From NCBI GenBank assembly GCA_026398535.1, contig JAPLSQ010000098.1, forward strand, positions 1 to 45,357: a stretch of DNA of 45,357 bases, read 5' to 3'. The position numbers and the translations under genes were made by a program. The DNA comes from Candidatus Sumerlaeota bacterium (lineage in GTDB: Bacteria; Sumerlaeota; Sumerlaeia; Sumerlaeales; Sumerlaeaceae). Within the stretch, counting starts at the first letter, position 1, and each line of letters opens with the position of its first letter. Shown one piece after another: positions 8,300-17,124 of this stretch. The notes beneath the pieces were generated by a model that ran no database searches, was not told the origin of the DNA, and was given only the letters and a program-made list of their open reading frames with translations.

Positions 8300-9598
8300 T
8301 CAGGGAGAAGCCCACTTCATCAATATATCCCCAAATGTCTGTGCGCGGACATCCCAGTCGGCTGTTTTCGCTATCCGCAATCTTTTCTGAAGAAGCGCGG
8401 TATCCCCATATGTGGAAACCGCCATGTCCAGTGCGGCCGCGAATGCCTTGGCATCCGCGCATGGCACTGTCATCGCCACTTCATCAAATCCGTCAAGCTG
8501 GGCAAAATCCGTACGCGCAACCGGGAGCCCAGCCGCAAGATATTCGTTTACCTTGATGGGATAAACACATTCGGTGAAACGATTTCGGACAAAGGGGATG
8601 ATTCCAGCGGAAAACGCTCGCACATAATCCGGCAGATCAGTGGGTTTTCGCGGACCTGTAAAGACCGTATTGGGCAGTTGCCGCAAGGTCAACAGGCCGG
8701 CTTCCGCCAAAACCGTCGGCCCGATGAACATAAAGATATATTGCGGGCGTAATTTTGCCGCATGACACAGCATGTCCACATCCACGCGCGAATCGATGCT
8801 GCCTATGAATCCAATGATGTGGCGTGCAACGGACTGGACGCCCCCGATTGTTCCAGCGCCTGCTCTTGGCGACGCCGGTATGGCTCCACCCAACAATGGC
8901 AATATGTCGGCCGCCAATGGCCCATTTTCCAGCGCTTGCGCGAAAAGGGCTGTGTCGGCGCCATTGGGCACAAATTCCACACGGTTGTTAAGTTGACGCG
9001 CGCGTCTGGCCAACTCGCTTGATGTCGTTATGATGCCGCCGCATTCCCGCATGTATTGTTTTTCCAGACGGACGCCATGGCGCGCATTCCACGGCATGCC
9101 GCCAATATCGTCATAACTGTAGTAAAAACGCATCGTCTCTCCCCACCAGCCGCCCGGCCGTCCGGTTCCAATCTGCGGCGAAAAGGCGTTTATAATATCG
9201 AACTCATTAATTTTGAGCCGCCGCAGGGCGCGATGAAGCGACGTGCGCACAATCCGCTCGTTCACGCGCCGCACACTTTCATAAAGCGGGCCTTCAGGCA
9301 TGCCATTGATGGGCATGAGCGAAGGGGGCGTGAGCACCGACAGGACGCCGGGCGCTGGAGATTCCGCCGCGGGGCGCAGACGCGATGTCACCATTTGCCG
9401 CCACTGAAAAGCGCCGTGTTTCGGGCCATGCCCGATGTTCGCGCGCGCCACATCAATCCAAGTTGGGGCATATTCGACATAAACAACGCGGCGGCGGCGC
9501 GCCAGCCTTCGCGCCAGTTGAACAATCGCCTTTTCGTATGGTCCCTCCCAAGTGGGCAATCCTATGATCACAAGAGGACGTTCGGCGCCATCTGCCAT
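8300..9598 (-). CDS. GT-B fold glycosyltransferase
   Basis: A 432-residue cytoplasmic glycosyltransferase with two Rossmann-like halves. The N-terminal half begins PLVIIGLPTWEGPYEKAIVQ; the C-terminal half holds GFIGSIDSRVDVDM, YIFMFIGP, NTVFTGPRKPTDLPDYVRAF and the sugar-nucleotide site CVYPIKVNEYLAAGLPVA, which matches the pattern in TuaH-like/GT4-related enzymes. Donor and acceptor are unknown. ATG 9598 sits one base beyond the stop of the Wzz-like gene (TGACATG), so this is the last gene of the minus-strand exopolysaccharide operon. It converges with the GT39-like gene on the other strand with only 35 bases between; I see no clear hairpin terminator in that gap. Confidence 0.82.
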   Translation of the reverse strand: MADGAERPLVIIGLPTWEGPYEKAIVQLARRLARRRRVVYVEYAPTWIDVARANIGHGPKHGAFQWRQMVTSRLRPAAESPAPGVLSVLTPPSLMPINGMPEGPLYESVRRVNERIVRTSLHRALRRLKINEFDIINAFSPQIGTGRPGGWWGETMRFYYSYDDIGGMPWNARHGVRLEKQYMRECGGIITTSSELARRARQLNNRVEFVPNGADTALFAQALENGPLAADILPLLGGAIPASPRAGAGTIGGVQSVARHIIGFIGSIDSRVDVDMLCHAAKLRPQYIFMFIGPTVLAEAGLLTLRQLPNTVFTGPRKPTDLPDYVRAFSAGIIPFVRNRFTECVYPIKVNEYLAAGLPVARTDFAQLDGFDEVAMTVPCADAKAFAAALDMAVSTYGDTALLQKRLRIAKTADWDVRAQTFGDILMKWASP

Positions 9599-9599
9599 G

Positions 9600-11666
9600 T
9601 CAGAACAGCCTATCCTTCAGCATAGGCCGCTCGCCGAGGAATGACTGGCAGGCGTCGGAATCCAAGTTGCAGATCACAGTCGCCACATCAGCCTGTTCCG
9701 GGGCGGCCTTGATGCTTTCAATAAGCTGCAAATCAGAAAAATGGGGTGTCAGAGACATTGGCCATAAAATGATAATGCGGGCATAACGTGAGAGAATGGT
9801 CAATGCGGGGGGCGAGATTGTGAGATCATCGCCTACAGTGATGATGGAGTCGCCGGGTTTGTTTTTCCACAAGGACATGAGCAGACGGATAATGATTTGC
9901 CCGCTTTCACCCAGACCGACGGGAATGATGAGCACTGATTGACCCGGTTGGAGATCGCCGATCATGGAGGCAACCCTGGAAAATGCCTGCTGATAAAAAC
10001 GCGGGAGCGCCGCGAGACCTTCGGTCTCGGCCAGTTTGGCATGCCTTTTTTTGAGAGCTGGCAGTCCCCCCGCAATCGGCAATCCCAACGCAGTTGAGAC
10101 TCGACTGGGTGTGCGCAAGGAGCCATCAAAAAAGGCAAGAGCGACAATAAAGAGTATGCCGACAATGGCGGGCGCAATGGCGGCAGCCATGACCATGATT
10201 GGTCTTTTTGATGATGTGGGCCGGACGGGATAAACGGGACGCTGTTCGACAAGCACCACGGATGTTTTGTTTTCGATCTCAGCCGCCATGCGGGTTTTAT
10301 TGGCCTCGCGCATCAGGTCAAGATACTCGCCCGAGCTCAGTTCCACATCACGTTCGAGCTTTTTCAACTCGGCTCCAAGGGGCGCGAAAGCATCCTTTTT
10401 TTCCTGGAAGATTTTAAGCTGTTTCTCAGCGGTTTCCGCCATGGCCTTCTCAGTGTCCAGTTCCACAAGCATCTTGTAATAATCGACAATGACATCCTTT
10501 CGTTGCGCGCCGAGTAAGGCGAACTGGCTGGTCCAGTATTTCTCCATCTCCTTCTCCTGCTGGGAGCGGAGTTTCGCGATTCTCGCCCGCTGCTGTGCGG
10601 ATTGTTGCGGATCGATGGAGCCCAGGCTTTCATTCAAATCCAACTCGGCCTGGCTGCGCGCCAGTTGCTGGCGCTGAACGAGCAGCTTGTCCTGCAGGCT
10701 CGAGTCGGGCAGAGAGGCGCCGGCGTCGCGAGGATTGCCCCCAAGAAGCGATTCCAGTTCCTTCAACGCCTTCTGCAACCCATCAGCCTTTTTCTTGTGC
10801 TCCTCGACAAGCATGTACATGCGCGATTCCTGGTCTGCGTAGTATTTTGCCTGCTCGTAATAATTGCTGATTCCATGCATGTCATTGAACTTGTGGAGCG
10901 CGTTCTCTGCAGAAGTCAGAAGGTCGCGCGCCTGTGTGACATTCTCACTGAGGAAATCGAGGCTCTCCTTATTGGCGTCGCGCCGGACAGACTCAGAATT
11001 GCGCACGTAATTATTGATCAGTTGAGTCAGAAACTTGAAGACAATGCTGGGATCGGTCCCCTTGAACTCCACTCTTACAAGGTCGGCGTCTCCCTCACGC
11101 TTTGTCACAAGATCCTTCGACACATTGGTAAAAGAGAGGGGAAAGCGCGGATCTTCGAGCACGGCAAGGACGTCGTCGTCAAGCGAGTCGGGATCGCGCA
11201 ATTTGATGACATGCCCCAGGTTCCACACCCGTGTAACGGCAGACAGGCGTTTGAGATCGGCGGGGTTCATGGCCACCGGACCGTATTTGCTCACATACTC
11301 AAGCAGCGCGCTCACCGGGATTTTGCCTTTCGCCGGATCTGGCGATGTTTCTAACCGCTTGATCTGGCTGTCGATGTCATCCGCAAAAAGATATAGGGCC
11401 GCGCGCGCCACGGTTTCACGCATCTTCAGACCGTTCTGCACAAGATCGACCATGGCGCGCACCCGGAACATGTCCGGCCTGATTTCCTCGCTGGCCGAAA
11501 CACGCGGACGGGATTCAAACAAACCGACGCTCAGAAGCGCGGAGGATGAATACTGCCTCGGCAGATTGCGCGTGAAACGAATCGCAAGCAACGCGGCCAC
11601 GATCGACGGGATAACCCAGATGGGCCAGCGCCTGATGATCAGACGTATGAGCCGCATCGGCGACAT
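9600..11666 (-). CDS. Wzz-like polysaccharide chain-length/co-polymerase protein with a degenerate kinase tail
   Basis: A 688-residue inner-membrane protein. A Wzz-type N-terminus with a membrane helix (WVIPSIVAALLAI) is followed by a periplasmic region rich in heptads (coiled coil about residues 230-470, including LQKALKELESLL and QQRARIAKLRSQQEKEMEK), a second membrane helix (about 490-515) just after the proline-rich VEQRPVYPVRPTSSKRP, and a cytoplasmic domain of about 170 residues. That last part lines up with tyrosine-kinase (BY-kinase/Wzc) domains, but the P-loop is replaced by PVGLGESGQII and no tyrosine cluster is seen, so it is likely inactive. Such proteins set polymer length and help export. 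It follows the lipoprotein gene after one base and precedes the glycosyltransferase after one base. Confidence 0.82.
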   Translation of the reverse strand: MSPMRLIRLIIRRWPIWVIPSIVAALLAIRFTRNLPRQYSSSALLSVGLFESRPRVSASEEIRPDMFRVRAMVDLVQNGLKMRETVARAALYLFADDIDSQIKRLETSPDPAKGKIPVSALLEYVSKYGPVAMNPADLKRLSAVTRVWNLGHVIKLRDPDSLDDDVLAVLEDPRFPLSFTNVSKDLVTKREGDADLVRVEFKGTDPSIVFKFLTQLINNYVRNSESVRRDANKESLDFLSENVTQARDLLTSAENALHKFNDMHGISNYYEQAKYYADQESRMYMLVEEHKKKADGLQKALKELESLLGGNPRDAGASLPDSSLQDKLLVQRQQLARSQAELDLNESLGSIDPQQSAQQRARIAKLRSQQEKEMEKYWTSQFALLGAQRKDVIVDYYKMLVELDTEKAMAETAEKQLKIFQEKKDAFAPLGAELKKLERDVELSSGEYLDLMREANKTRMAAEIENKTSVVLVEQRPVYPVRPTSSKRPIMVMAAAIAPAIVGILFIVALAFFDGSLRTPSRVSTALGLPIAGGLPALKKRHAKLAETEGLAALPRFYQQAFSRVASMIGDLQPGQSVLIIPVGLGESGQIIIRLLMSLWKNKPGDSIITVGDDLTISPPALTILSRYARIIILWPMSLTPHFSDLQLIESIKAAPEQADVATVICNLDSDACQSFLGERPMLKDRLF

Positions 11667-11667
11667 A

Positions 11668-12237
11668 TTAATTCACCTTTTTCTTGAGTGCCGATGGCAT
11701 GACGCCCGTATCACGCCGATACTTGACTTTGGACGCGGCGGCGGGAGACAATTCGATGGCCTCCGGTATCTGCGTATCACCGCCGATGGTTGAAAAATCG
11801 ATCTTATCCGGTTTTTTACCGTATCGCAGATAGAAGGCGTCCTCGAGCGAAACGCCAAGCGCCTCCTCAACATCTGATTTGAACACGCGCACGTCGGACA
11901 GGCTGGTGATATAAGCCTCTCGCGCCCGGTCGGCAATCTCTGTCACGCGCGCCCACTCATGCACGGGAATGAGCCCCACGCGAAAGTCTCGGTCAGCATA
12001 GAATTCCTGAAGCGTGGTGGCCTCCATGGATTCGCTGCGGACGCACAGAAGGCGCACCGCGCCGCGCAATTGCTCAAGCCTGCGGCGGACATTCCAAGCC
12101 AGCTCGCCGCGCACAACGTCCTCGTGCTGGCGCGCGATGTCGCGTTCGCGTTCAAAATATCGCACGCGGTCAAAGTAGCTCATTTCGCGCTGAAGGTTGA
12201 ACTTTGCCGTGCCGTGCGCAACTCCTCCACGATCCAA
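11668..12237 (-). pseudogene. C-terminal part of TolC-like lipoprotein, displaced frame
   Basis: This 189-codon frame is the downstream half of the lipoprotein whose start lies in the fused frame at 12180-13994. It carries mostly helical sequence (KFNLQREMSYFDRVRYFERE, HEDVVRGELAWNVRRRLEQLR) and TolC-like pieces such as FRVGLIPVHEWARVTEI. Reading in this frame makes sense from about 12215 downward; the first residues (MDRGGVAHGT) are out of context. At 12214-12223 the minus strand carries CGGCA twice in tandem, and dropping one copy joins the halves as EELRTAKFNLQREMS. The complete protein would have about 300 residues after the lipid-modified cysteine, one repeat of the TolC fold rather than two. 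It would form or line an outer-membrane export duct. The stop is one base before the Wzz-like start. Confidence 0.6.
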
Positions 12238-13994
12238 GGGATCTCCGATCCCGGTCCTTGAATGATTTTCGCGCCGTTGAGCTCAAACCCAAAGGGAGCC
12301 ATCCAGCTCTTTTTCTCTATTTTGAGCGACGCCTCATTTTTGTCAGTGAGCGCCTGAGCCTCGCCCGAAGTGGGATGATTGATGAGCGCTATCAGAACCA
12401 AGTCGCGCTGATCGGCGTCCAGAACCCATTCTATCCAGTTTTTAGGTATTTTTTCCATGCCAATGGTCTGGCTCGTGAACTCCTCGGGGCGCGGGTTGCC
12501 CTGCGGCCAGCGGCGTGTCAGTTTCTGACTTTCAAGAAGCTGGTAAGAGTCGTCTGTTTTTTTACTCAGTGACGCGCATCCGGCGAAAGTGGCGCACGCC
12601 AGACATACGATTGCCGCTGTGACGGCACAGCGCGGGAACAGCCATCCGAGCTGAATGAGGCGAATGACGCCAAACGAGCCGGATACGAGCAACGCCAGCA
12701 CCGACACGGCCGCAATCCATGGCAACGCGCTCTGTCCCGCGAAAATCCACAGGGCAAGTCCGTTGGCAGCTATATTGACGATGGTAAGCAGAACTGTTTT
12801 CCTTAGATTATCAGCCGGGCGCCCTACGGCGTCAAGAAACACTCCCGCAAGCCTGTCGATTGGCCGAATAAGCGCCACGATTCCAAAAACCATGAGCGTT
12901 GGCCATGCGGCAACATACTGTGCGCCCGCAAACACCTTCAGAATCAGTTGCGGAGCCAGCCAGAACACGAGGCATGCGGGCAGGCAAATGGCGGACAAGA
13001 CAAGGCTTGCGCGCCAATACAACGCCGACACCCAGCGGCTGCGTGCGTTCGCGCTATGCTCCGATACGCGCCCCATAACGAGGGGCGTGGCCGCTTGCAA
13101 GGGCAACTCCATCAGGTCTGCCAGCTTCATCGCTATAGAATATAGTGCCACTATTTCCGGCGTGCGGAAAAAACCAATCATAAGCAGGTCAGACGACCTG
13201 TAAAGCGAGGAACATGCTGAAGTGCCCCACGCACGGCGGGCGTACGCTGACAAACTTGCGCTAAGCTGCGGGGAAATGCCTGATTTTGAATCATAAACGA
13301 GAGGACTCTTTGCATGTTCATGATCAACATCTGCTTGATTCCAAACGTCATCGGCAACCCGTTTTTTCCGCAAGGGAACATCATGCGTCAGCCGGCGCGC
13401 CAGAAGTGTGCCGGCAAAAATTCCAGCGACAGTGAAAACCGGAAGCGCGCGGATTCTCCATTGATACGACACAAGCGCCAGGCTGGCGATAGCCGCAAGC
13501 GAACAGGCCGAAAGCGCAAGTCTCAGGAGCGCCGCGCGGTGAAACTCCATGCGGGTCTGGAGGAATGTGAATGACAGTGTCTGACCGATCAGCGCCCATG
13601 ACCAAAGCGGGTAAACAACGAAGAACCATGCGGTGATATATTGCCTGAACGCGCATGATGCCACAGCGCACATGACGCACACCAGCGACACCACCGCCAG
13701 CGATCGCATGTTGGCACGCCGCGCCCACTCGAAACATTCCGCAGAGCGGTCAGGCGTCCGCGGAACCTGGAACAGAAGCGTGGCATTGACAGCCGTGGCT
13801 TTGTACAGCTCGAACAGTCCCGTGAGCGCCAGAAAGAAAGCCCATACCCCATAACTTTCCTTTGGGACAAGGCGCACCAGGACAAGCAGCGCGATAAAGT
13901 TCAGCGCAAAGCCCGCTGACCGTTCACACACGCTCCACGCCGCGCGCCACAATGTCTTGCCTGAAAACAAGGTTGTCAAACGGGCAGCATTCAT
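12180..13994 (-). CDS. Wzx-type flippase joined in frame to the N-terminus of a TolC-like lipoprotein
   Basis: The first ~460 residues from ATG 13994 form a polytopic membrane protein of the polysaccharide transporter (PST/Wzx) family with about 12 helices (GFALNFIALLVLVRLVPKESY, LLMIGFFRTPEIVALYSIAMK, VFGIVALIRPIDRLAGVFLD). It flips lipid-linked repeat units across the inner membrane. With no stop, the frame runs into a lipoprotein signal sequence (AAIVCLACATFAGC; lipobox cysteine at 12578-12576) and a TolC-like start (ADQRDLVLIALINHP), then ends at 12180 shortly after the 5-base duplication. A lipobox behind a flippase could not be used, so an internal start or a lost stop is likely: removing one G of ATGGCTG near 12620 would give ATG CTG and a separate lipoprotein gene. 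An upstream start at 14087 would overlap the previous gene, so I prefer 13994. Confidence 0.65.
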   Translation of the reverse strand: MNAARLTTLFSGKTLWRAAWSVCERSAGFALNFIALLVLVRLVPKESYGVWAFFLALTGLFELYKATAVNATLLFQVPRTPDRSAECFEWARRANMRSLAVVSLVCVMCAVASCAFRQYITAWFFVVYPLWSWALIGQTLSFTFLQTRMEFHRAALLRLALSACSLAAIASLALVSYQWRIRALPVFTVAGIFAGTLLARRLTHDVPLRKKRVADDVWNQADVDHEHAKSPLVYDSKSGISPQLSASLSAYARRAWGTSACSSLYRSSDLLMIGFFRTPEIVALYSIAMKLADLMELPLQAATPLVMGRVSEHSANARSRWVSALYWRASLVLSAICLPACLVFWLAPQLILKVFAGAQYVAAWPTLMVFGIVALIRPIDRLAGVFLDAVGRPADNLRKTVLLTIVNIAANGLALWIFAGQSALPWIAAVSVLALLVSGSFGVIRLIQLGWLFPRCAVTAAIVCLACATFAGCASLSKKTDDSYQLLESQKLTRRWPQGNPRPEEFTSQTIGMEKIPKNWIEWVLDADQRDLVLIALINHPTSGEAQALTDKNEASLKIEKKSWMAPFGFELNGAKIIQGPGSEIPWIVEELRTARQSSTFSAK

Positions 13995-14031
13995 CGCGGG
14001 GATTCTGCCTGCGGCATGGATTGGCTTGTGA

Positions 14032-15207
14032 TCATGCACTCCCGCCCCGCGCACATGCAGCGAGCGCGGATTTGTACGCGCTGACAACAGCAGAGGCGGT
14101 CCGGGCCCATGTGAATTCAGCCGCGTGGCGGCGGGCCGCCTCGAGCGTTGAGCGCGACGGCGGGCGCGCGATCAAGTCCATAATCGCGGCCGTCAAAGCC
14201 TTTTCGTCACGCGGATTAACGAGCAGGGCATGTTGCCCGGCGATCTCTGGTATGGCGCTTGTGTCTGATGAAATGACCGGCGCGCCTGCCGCCATGGCCT
14301 CAAGCAGCGGCAGGCCAAAACTTTCCACGAGTGAAGGATACAGGTAAAGTGAGGCGCCCGCGTAAAGCGCTCTCAGATCATGGGGCGGGATGAAAGGCAG
14401 CGGACACAACGCATCCCATCCCTCGGTCCCAACGGCTCGTTTCAGAGTCGCCCAGTAATGAGCCGGCAAATCCGTCATGACAAGCCTGTGGGGAAATCCG
14501 GCGGCTTTGCGCGCGGCAAGAAATGAGCGGAGTGTGCGCCCGGTGTTTTTCTTGGGATCGGTATTCGCGAGAAACAGAATGTACGGGCGCTCGATCCCAA
14601 GCTTGTCAAGCAATTCACGCAGTTCATGTTCATTCACAGGATCAAAAAAGATGGAACTCACGCCGTTATGGGCAACACAGACGCGAGCGGGATCAAGGTT
14701 GAGCGCCCTCGTGAGATTGTCTTTTTCGTAGTGTGACACCGTGACAATCCGCTCAGCCTTGTGCGCAACCCGTGGAACGATGAAGCGGCGGTAATAACGC
14801 CCGTAACGCTGGTAGGCGGATGCCGATCCCGACAGTTCAGTTGAGTCGGCCATGTAAATGACATCGTGTATTGTGATGACAGCGGGACGTGGCAGGGCAA
14901 GAGGAGCTGTGTTGCTTGTGAAATGGTGGACGCTGGCGGCTCCCCGGCGGGTGCTGCGGCGTATGGCCAGCGGAAGTTCAATCTGCTCGAACACCGGATA
15001 TGGCATCGGGCGCATGCACCGCCAATCGAGTTTCGGATGATCGAGCGTCATGCGTCCGGGCACTGGCCGTCCCGATGTGTAGACAACGATTTTGTCAATC
15101 TCATCGTGTGCAAGCAATTCATCCAGCACACGCATGGCCACCACATCCATTCCGTGCGGATGGGGGCGGAAAATCCGCTGCGCCTCGTAGTGCACATCGA
15201 ACTTCAT
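14032..15207 (-). CDS. GT4-family glycosyltransferase
   Basis: A 391-residue GT-B glycosyltransferase and the first gene of the minus-strand exopolysaccharide block. The acceptor-side half includes PRPAVITIHDVIYMADS and RIVTVSHYEKDNL; the donor-side half has PYILFLANTDPKKNTGRTL, ALYAGASLYLYPSLVESFGL and the E-x7-E nucleotide-sugar motif in ESFGLPLLEAMAAGAPVISS. The overall look is of mannosyl- or rhamnosyl-transferases of the WbaZ/MtfB type, but the sugar cannot be named. The next gene, the flippase, starts about 37 bases downstream. It reads away from the HU gene, so a promoter is expected within 15208-15490. Confidence 0.88.
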   Translation of the reverse strand: MKFDVHYEAQRIFRPHPHGMDVVAMRVLDELLAHDEIDKIVVYTSGRPVPGRMTLDHPKLDWRCMRPMPYPVFEQIELPLAIRRSTRRGAASVHHFTSNTAPLALPRPAVITIHDVIYMADSTELSGSASAYQRYGRYYRRFIVPRVAHKAERIVTVSHYEKDNLTRALNLDPARVCVAHNGVSSIFFDPVNEHELRELLDKLGIERPYILFLANTDPKKNTGRTLRSFLAARKAAGFPHRLVMTDLPAHYWATLKRAVGTEGWDALCPLPFIPPHDLRALYAGASLYLYPSLVESFGLPLLEAMAAGAPVISSDTSAIPEIAGQHALLVNPRDEKALTAAIMDLIARPPSRSTLEAARRHAAEFTWARTASAVVSAYKSALAACARGGSA

Positions 15208-15533
15208 ATCAAAGGAATAATTGATGCCTTTCTGCTATCAACCGTGCATGATATTCAGTGAGATGCAAGTCTGTAAAACATGGGCATTAACCGCTGTGGA
15301 TCCGGAAGAGGAAACATCAACTCAAAGCGGATGACGGAAGATCCCCACATTCCCAAAAAGCTCTTCGCCATCACCCGTTGATCCCGCATTCATGGCAGTA
15401 TGCGCTTATCCCGCGCCATCATCTTTTTTTCACTTGCACTATCATGACCCGGCAATTCATCATAGGAGTGTGAATTAATTGAGTTTATAATGTGCACGGC
15501 GCATTTGGCCACACCCAAGGAGACATATCGAAC
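15208..15533. other. Divergent intergenic region, GT4 gene / HU gene
   Basis: About 326 bases without a gene between divergent starts. It should contain promoters for both directions. On the plus strand a perfect TATAAT lies at 15486-15491, about 43 bases before the HU start, but I see no good -35 at the right distance. AAGGAG (15517-15522) is the HU ribosome site. No repeat, hairpin terminator or RNA gene is evident. Confidence 0.4.
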
Positions 15534-15857
15534 ATGATCAAGGCTGATGTGGTGAAGAAAGTTGCGAAGCGATTGGGCCTTAAAGGAAAGGAGGCTCTGG
15601 CCGTTGTGGACGAGACGATTGAGGCCATGAAACGCGTGATCATCAGGCACGGACGTCTGGAGATACGGGATTTCGGAATTTTCCAGATCAAACAACGCAA
15701 ACCCAGGGTGGGACGCAATCCGAAGGACAAAGTGCAGTATCCCATCCCCCTGCGGCGTGTGGTGACTTTCCGTATGGGAAAGGAATTGAAACGGGAAAGC
15801 GCATCATCCACTCATCGGAAATCATCCGGCCCGAAAACCAGCCAAGGCAACAAGTAG
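15534..15857 (+). CDS. HU/IHF-family DNA-binding protein
   Basis: A 107-residue histone-like protein that binds and bends DNA as a dimer. The HU order is plain: MIKADVVKKVAKRLGLKGKE (helical body), VVDETIEAMKRVI, the conserved strand turn RLEIRDFGIFQIK, and the DNA-binding arm around RKPRVGRNPKDK, where HU usually has GRNPxT and a proline at the arm tip. The C-terminal end adds a basic, serine-rich tail (ESASSTHRKSSGPKTSQGNK) beyond the usual ~90 residues. The start at ATG 15534 is preferred to GTG 15492 because AAGGAG lies 11 bases upstream and the family begins at this point. It stands alone, convergent with a small lipoprotein gene. Confidence 0.92.
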   Translation: MIKADVVKKVAKRLGLKGKEALAVVDETIEAMKRVIIRHGRLEIRDFGIFQIKQRKPRVGRNPKDKVQYPIPLRRVVTFRMGKELKRESASSTHRKSSGPKTSQGNK

Positions 15858-15876
15858 CAGATTGATCCGCGTTGAA

Positions 15877-16080
15877 TTAATATCGGCAGGAAAAAGGATC
15901 GCGGCAGACTTCCCATGGGTAGTTCCACGACCGCACCGCTGACGGCGCCGGATAACGGGCAGGATAAGACACATAATTGCCGCACCCGCTGATTTCCCAC
16001 GATCCGTCATTAAAATAACTGCAACCCGCCAGCAACAGCATGCAAAACGCAAACAACATGACATTAATGAATTGTTTCAT
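15877..16080 (-). CDS. Small lipoprotein of unknown function
   Basis: A 67-residue precursor starting at ATG 16080, chosen because AGGAGAG lies just upstream. It has a clear lipoprotein signal peptide (MKQFINVMLFAFCMLLLAGC) ending in the lipobox LAGC, leaving a mature peptide of about 48 residues rich in Tyr, Pro, Trp and Cys (YFNDGSWEISGCGNYVSYPA). I do not recognise the family. It should be attached to a membrane facing the periplasm. It lies downstream of the secreted cupredoxin-like gene on the same strand, 138 bases away, and may share its transcript. Confidence 0.6.
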   Translation of the reverse strand: MKQFINVMLFAFCMLLLAGCSYFNDGSWEISGCGNYVSYPARYPAPSAVRSWNYPWEVCRDPFSCRY

Positions 16081-16218
16081 GTCCTGATCTCTCCTGAACT
16101 GATGATGTGTTAATCTCAGCGATTGCCCAAAATCAACACTTTCCTTCATGGTATTCATCTCTCCATCGCATCAGGCGCATACATGCCGGTCAAGGCATGC
16201 GGCATAGGCAACGGCGGG

Positions 16219-17106
16219 TTACTTTTTCTTATTCTTATCCTGCGTTTTTTTCGGCTCGCCCACCTTTTGGTCAGTGATAGTCATTCTTGGTTCACTTAGC
16301 ACCAGCCTTATGTTTTCTGCCAGCCTGCCATAAGCCCGGACACGCTGCTGAACAGAAAACGGCTCAGAAAAATCATAGGCATAGGCCAGGCCCAGCCTGA
16401 TTCGCGGCGTGACGCGAATGCCCCGGTGCCATGCGACAATATAGTACGCGCGCTCGGGCACATTGCGGAATTCAAAACCGCCGCTTTCATCGGTAAAGGT
16501 GTAATAGGGATGCTCCACAACCATCACATTCGCATTTTCCCAGGGATGACGGTTGCACCTGATGGAATAGTTTCCCGTGTGGTTGAGCCGCACATACTGC
16601 CTGATGTTGCGCATGGGCATTTGAATTGTCTCGTCAAAATAACCCGGCCCCTGCACACGAACGCTGTGCATCGCACGATCCGTCGTGATGAATCCGAGAC
16701 GTCCGCCTGCGAAAAATAATTTCTGCGAAGGTTTGATATCGCATCCTGTCAGCATGATCGGCTCCATGGCCGCCTTCGCAAACTCGTCTATGGATTTCCC
16801 TTCCCGAATATTAACAAGATACACAATCGCATCTTTCACGCCCCGGTTGTTCGGATTGACCATAAGCAAGTCGGCGTATTTCTTGCCGGAAGGAGCGCAA
16901 AAGACCTCGTCGACATTCACCTGGAACTCAATAATATCCGGCTGCACCCCTTCCCATTGCACAATCCCTTTGACCAATGCCCCCGATGTGGCTTCCGCCG
17001 GCTGATAATAGGCGTAAGCGCGCGCGTAATATGACAGCATGATCGCCATCGCGAAAACAATCGTTCTTAAGCGCGTCTGGAATATGCCGAAGGCGCTCTT
17101 GTTCAT
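16219..17106 (-). CDS. Secreted cupredoxin-like/carboxypeptidase-regulatory-like protein
   Basis: A 295-residue exported protein. Residues 1-32 form a signal peptide ([17 protein letters not shown]). Residues 45-195 look like a beta-sandwich of the cupredoxin kind that ends in [20 protein letters not shown] (C184, H187, H199); related planctomycete and gammaproteobacterial proteins carry CxxHPWM at this place, a possible copper site, but here the Met is Glu. It runs straight into a carboxypeptidase regulatory-like fold ([20 protein letters not shown], then YYIVAWHRG). The tail is lysine-rich. Function is unknown; members are often near electron-transfer or wall genes. It starts 18 bases from the divergent ruvB frame, so the two promoters overlap or lie inside the genes. 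Confidence 0.65.
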   Translation of the reverse strand: MNKSAFGIFQTRLRTIVFAMAIMLSYYARAYAYYQPAEATSGALVKGIVQWEGVQPDIIEFQVNVDEVFCAPSGKKYADLLMVNPNNRGVKDAIVYLVNIREGKSIDEFAKAAMEPIMLTGCDIKPSQKLFFAGGRLGFITTDRAMHSVRVQGPGYFDETIQMPMRNIRQYVRLNHTGNYSIRCNRHPWENANVMVVEHPYYTFTDESGGFEFRNVPERAYYIVAWHRGIRVTPRIRLGLAYAYDFSEPFSVQQRVRAYGRLAENIRLVLSEPRMTITDQKVGEPKKTQDKNKKK

Positions 17107-17124
17107 TTTTCCTCTTTCCTTGAA

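Noticed and set aside
10602..11354. 250-codon plus-strand frame over the Wzz-like gene
   Set aside because: Antisense shadow of a coiled-coil region; composition is not protein-like.
16180..16210. CATGCC/GGCATG hairpin after the cupredoxin-like gene
   Set aside because: Six-base stem without a T-run; too weak to call a terminator.
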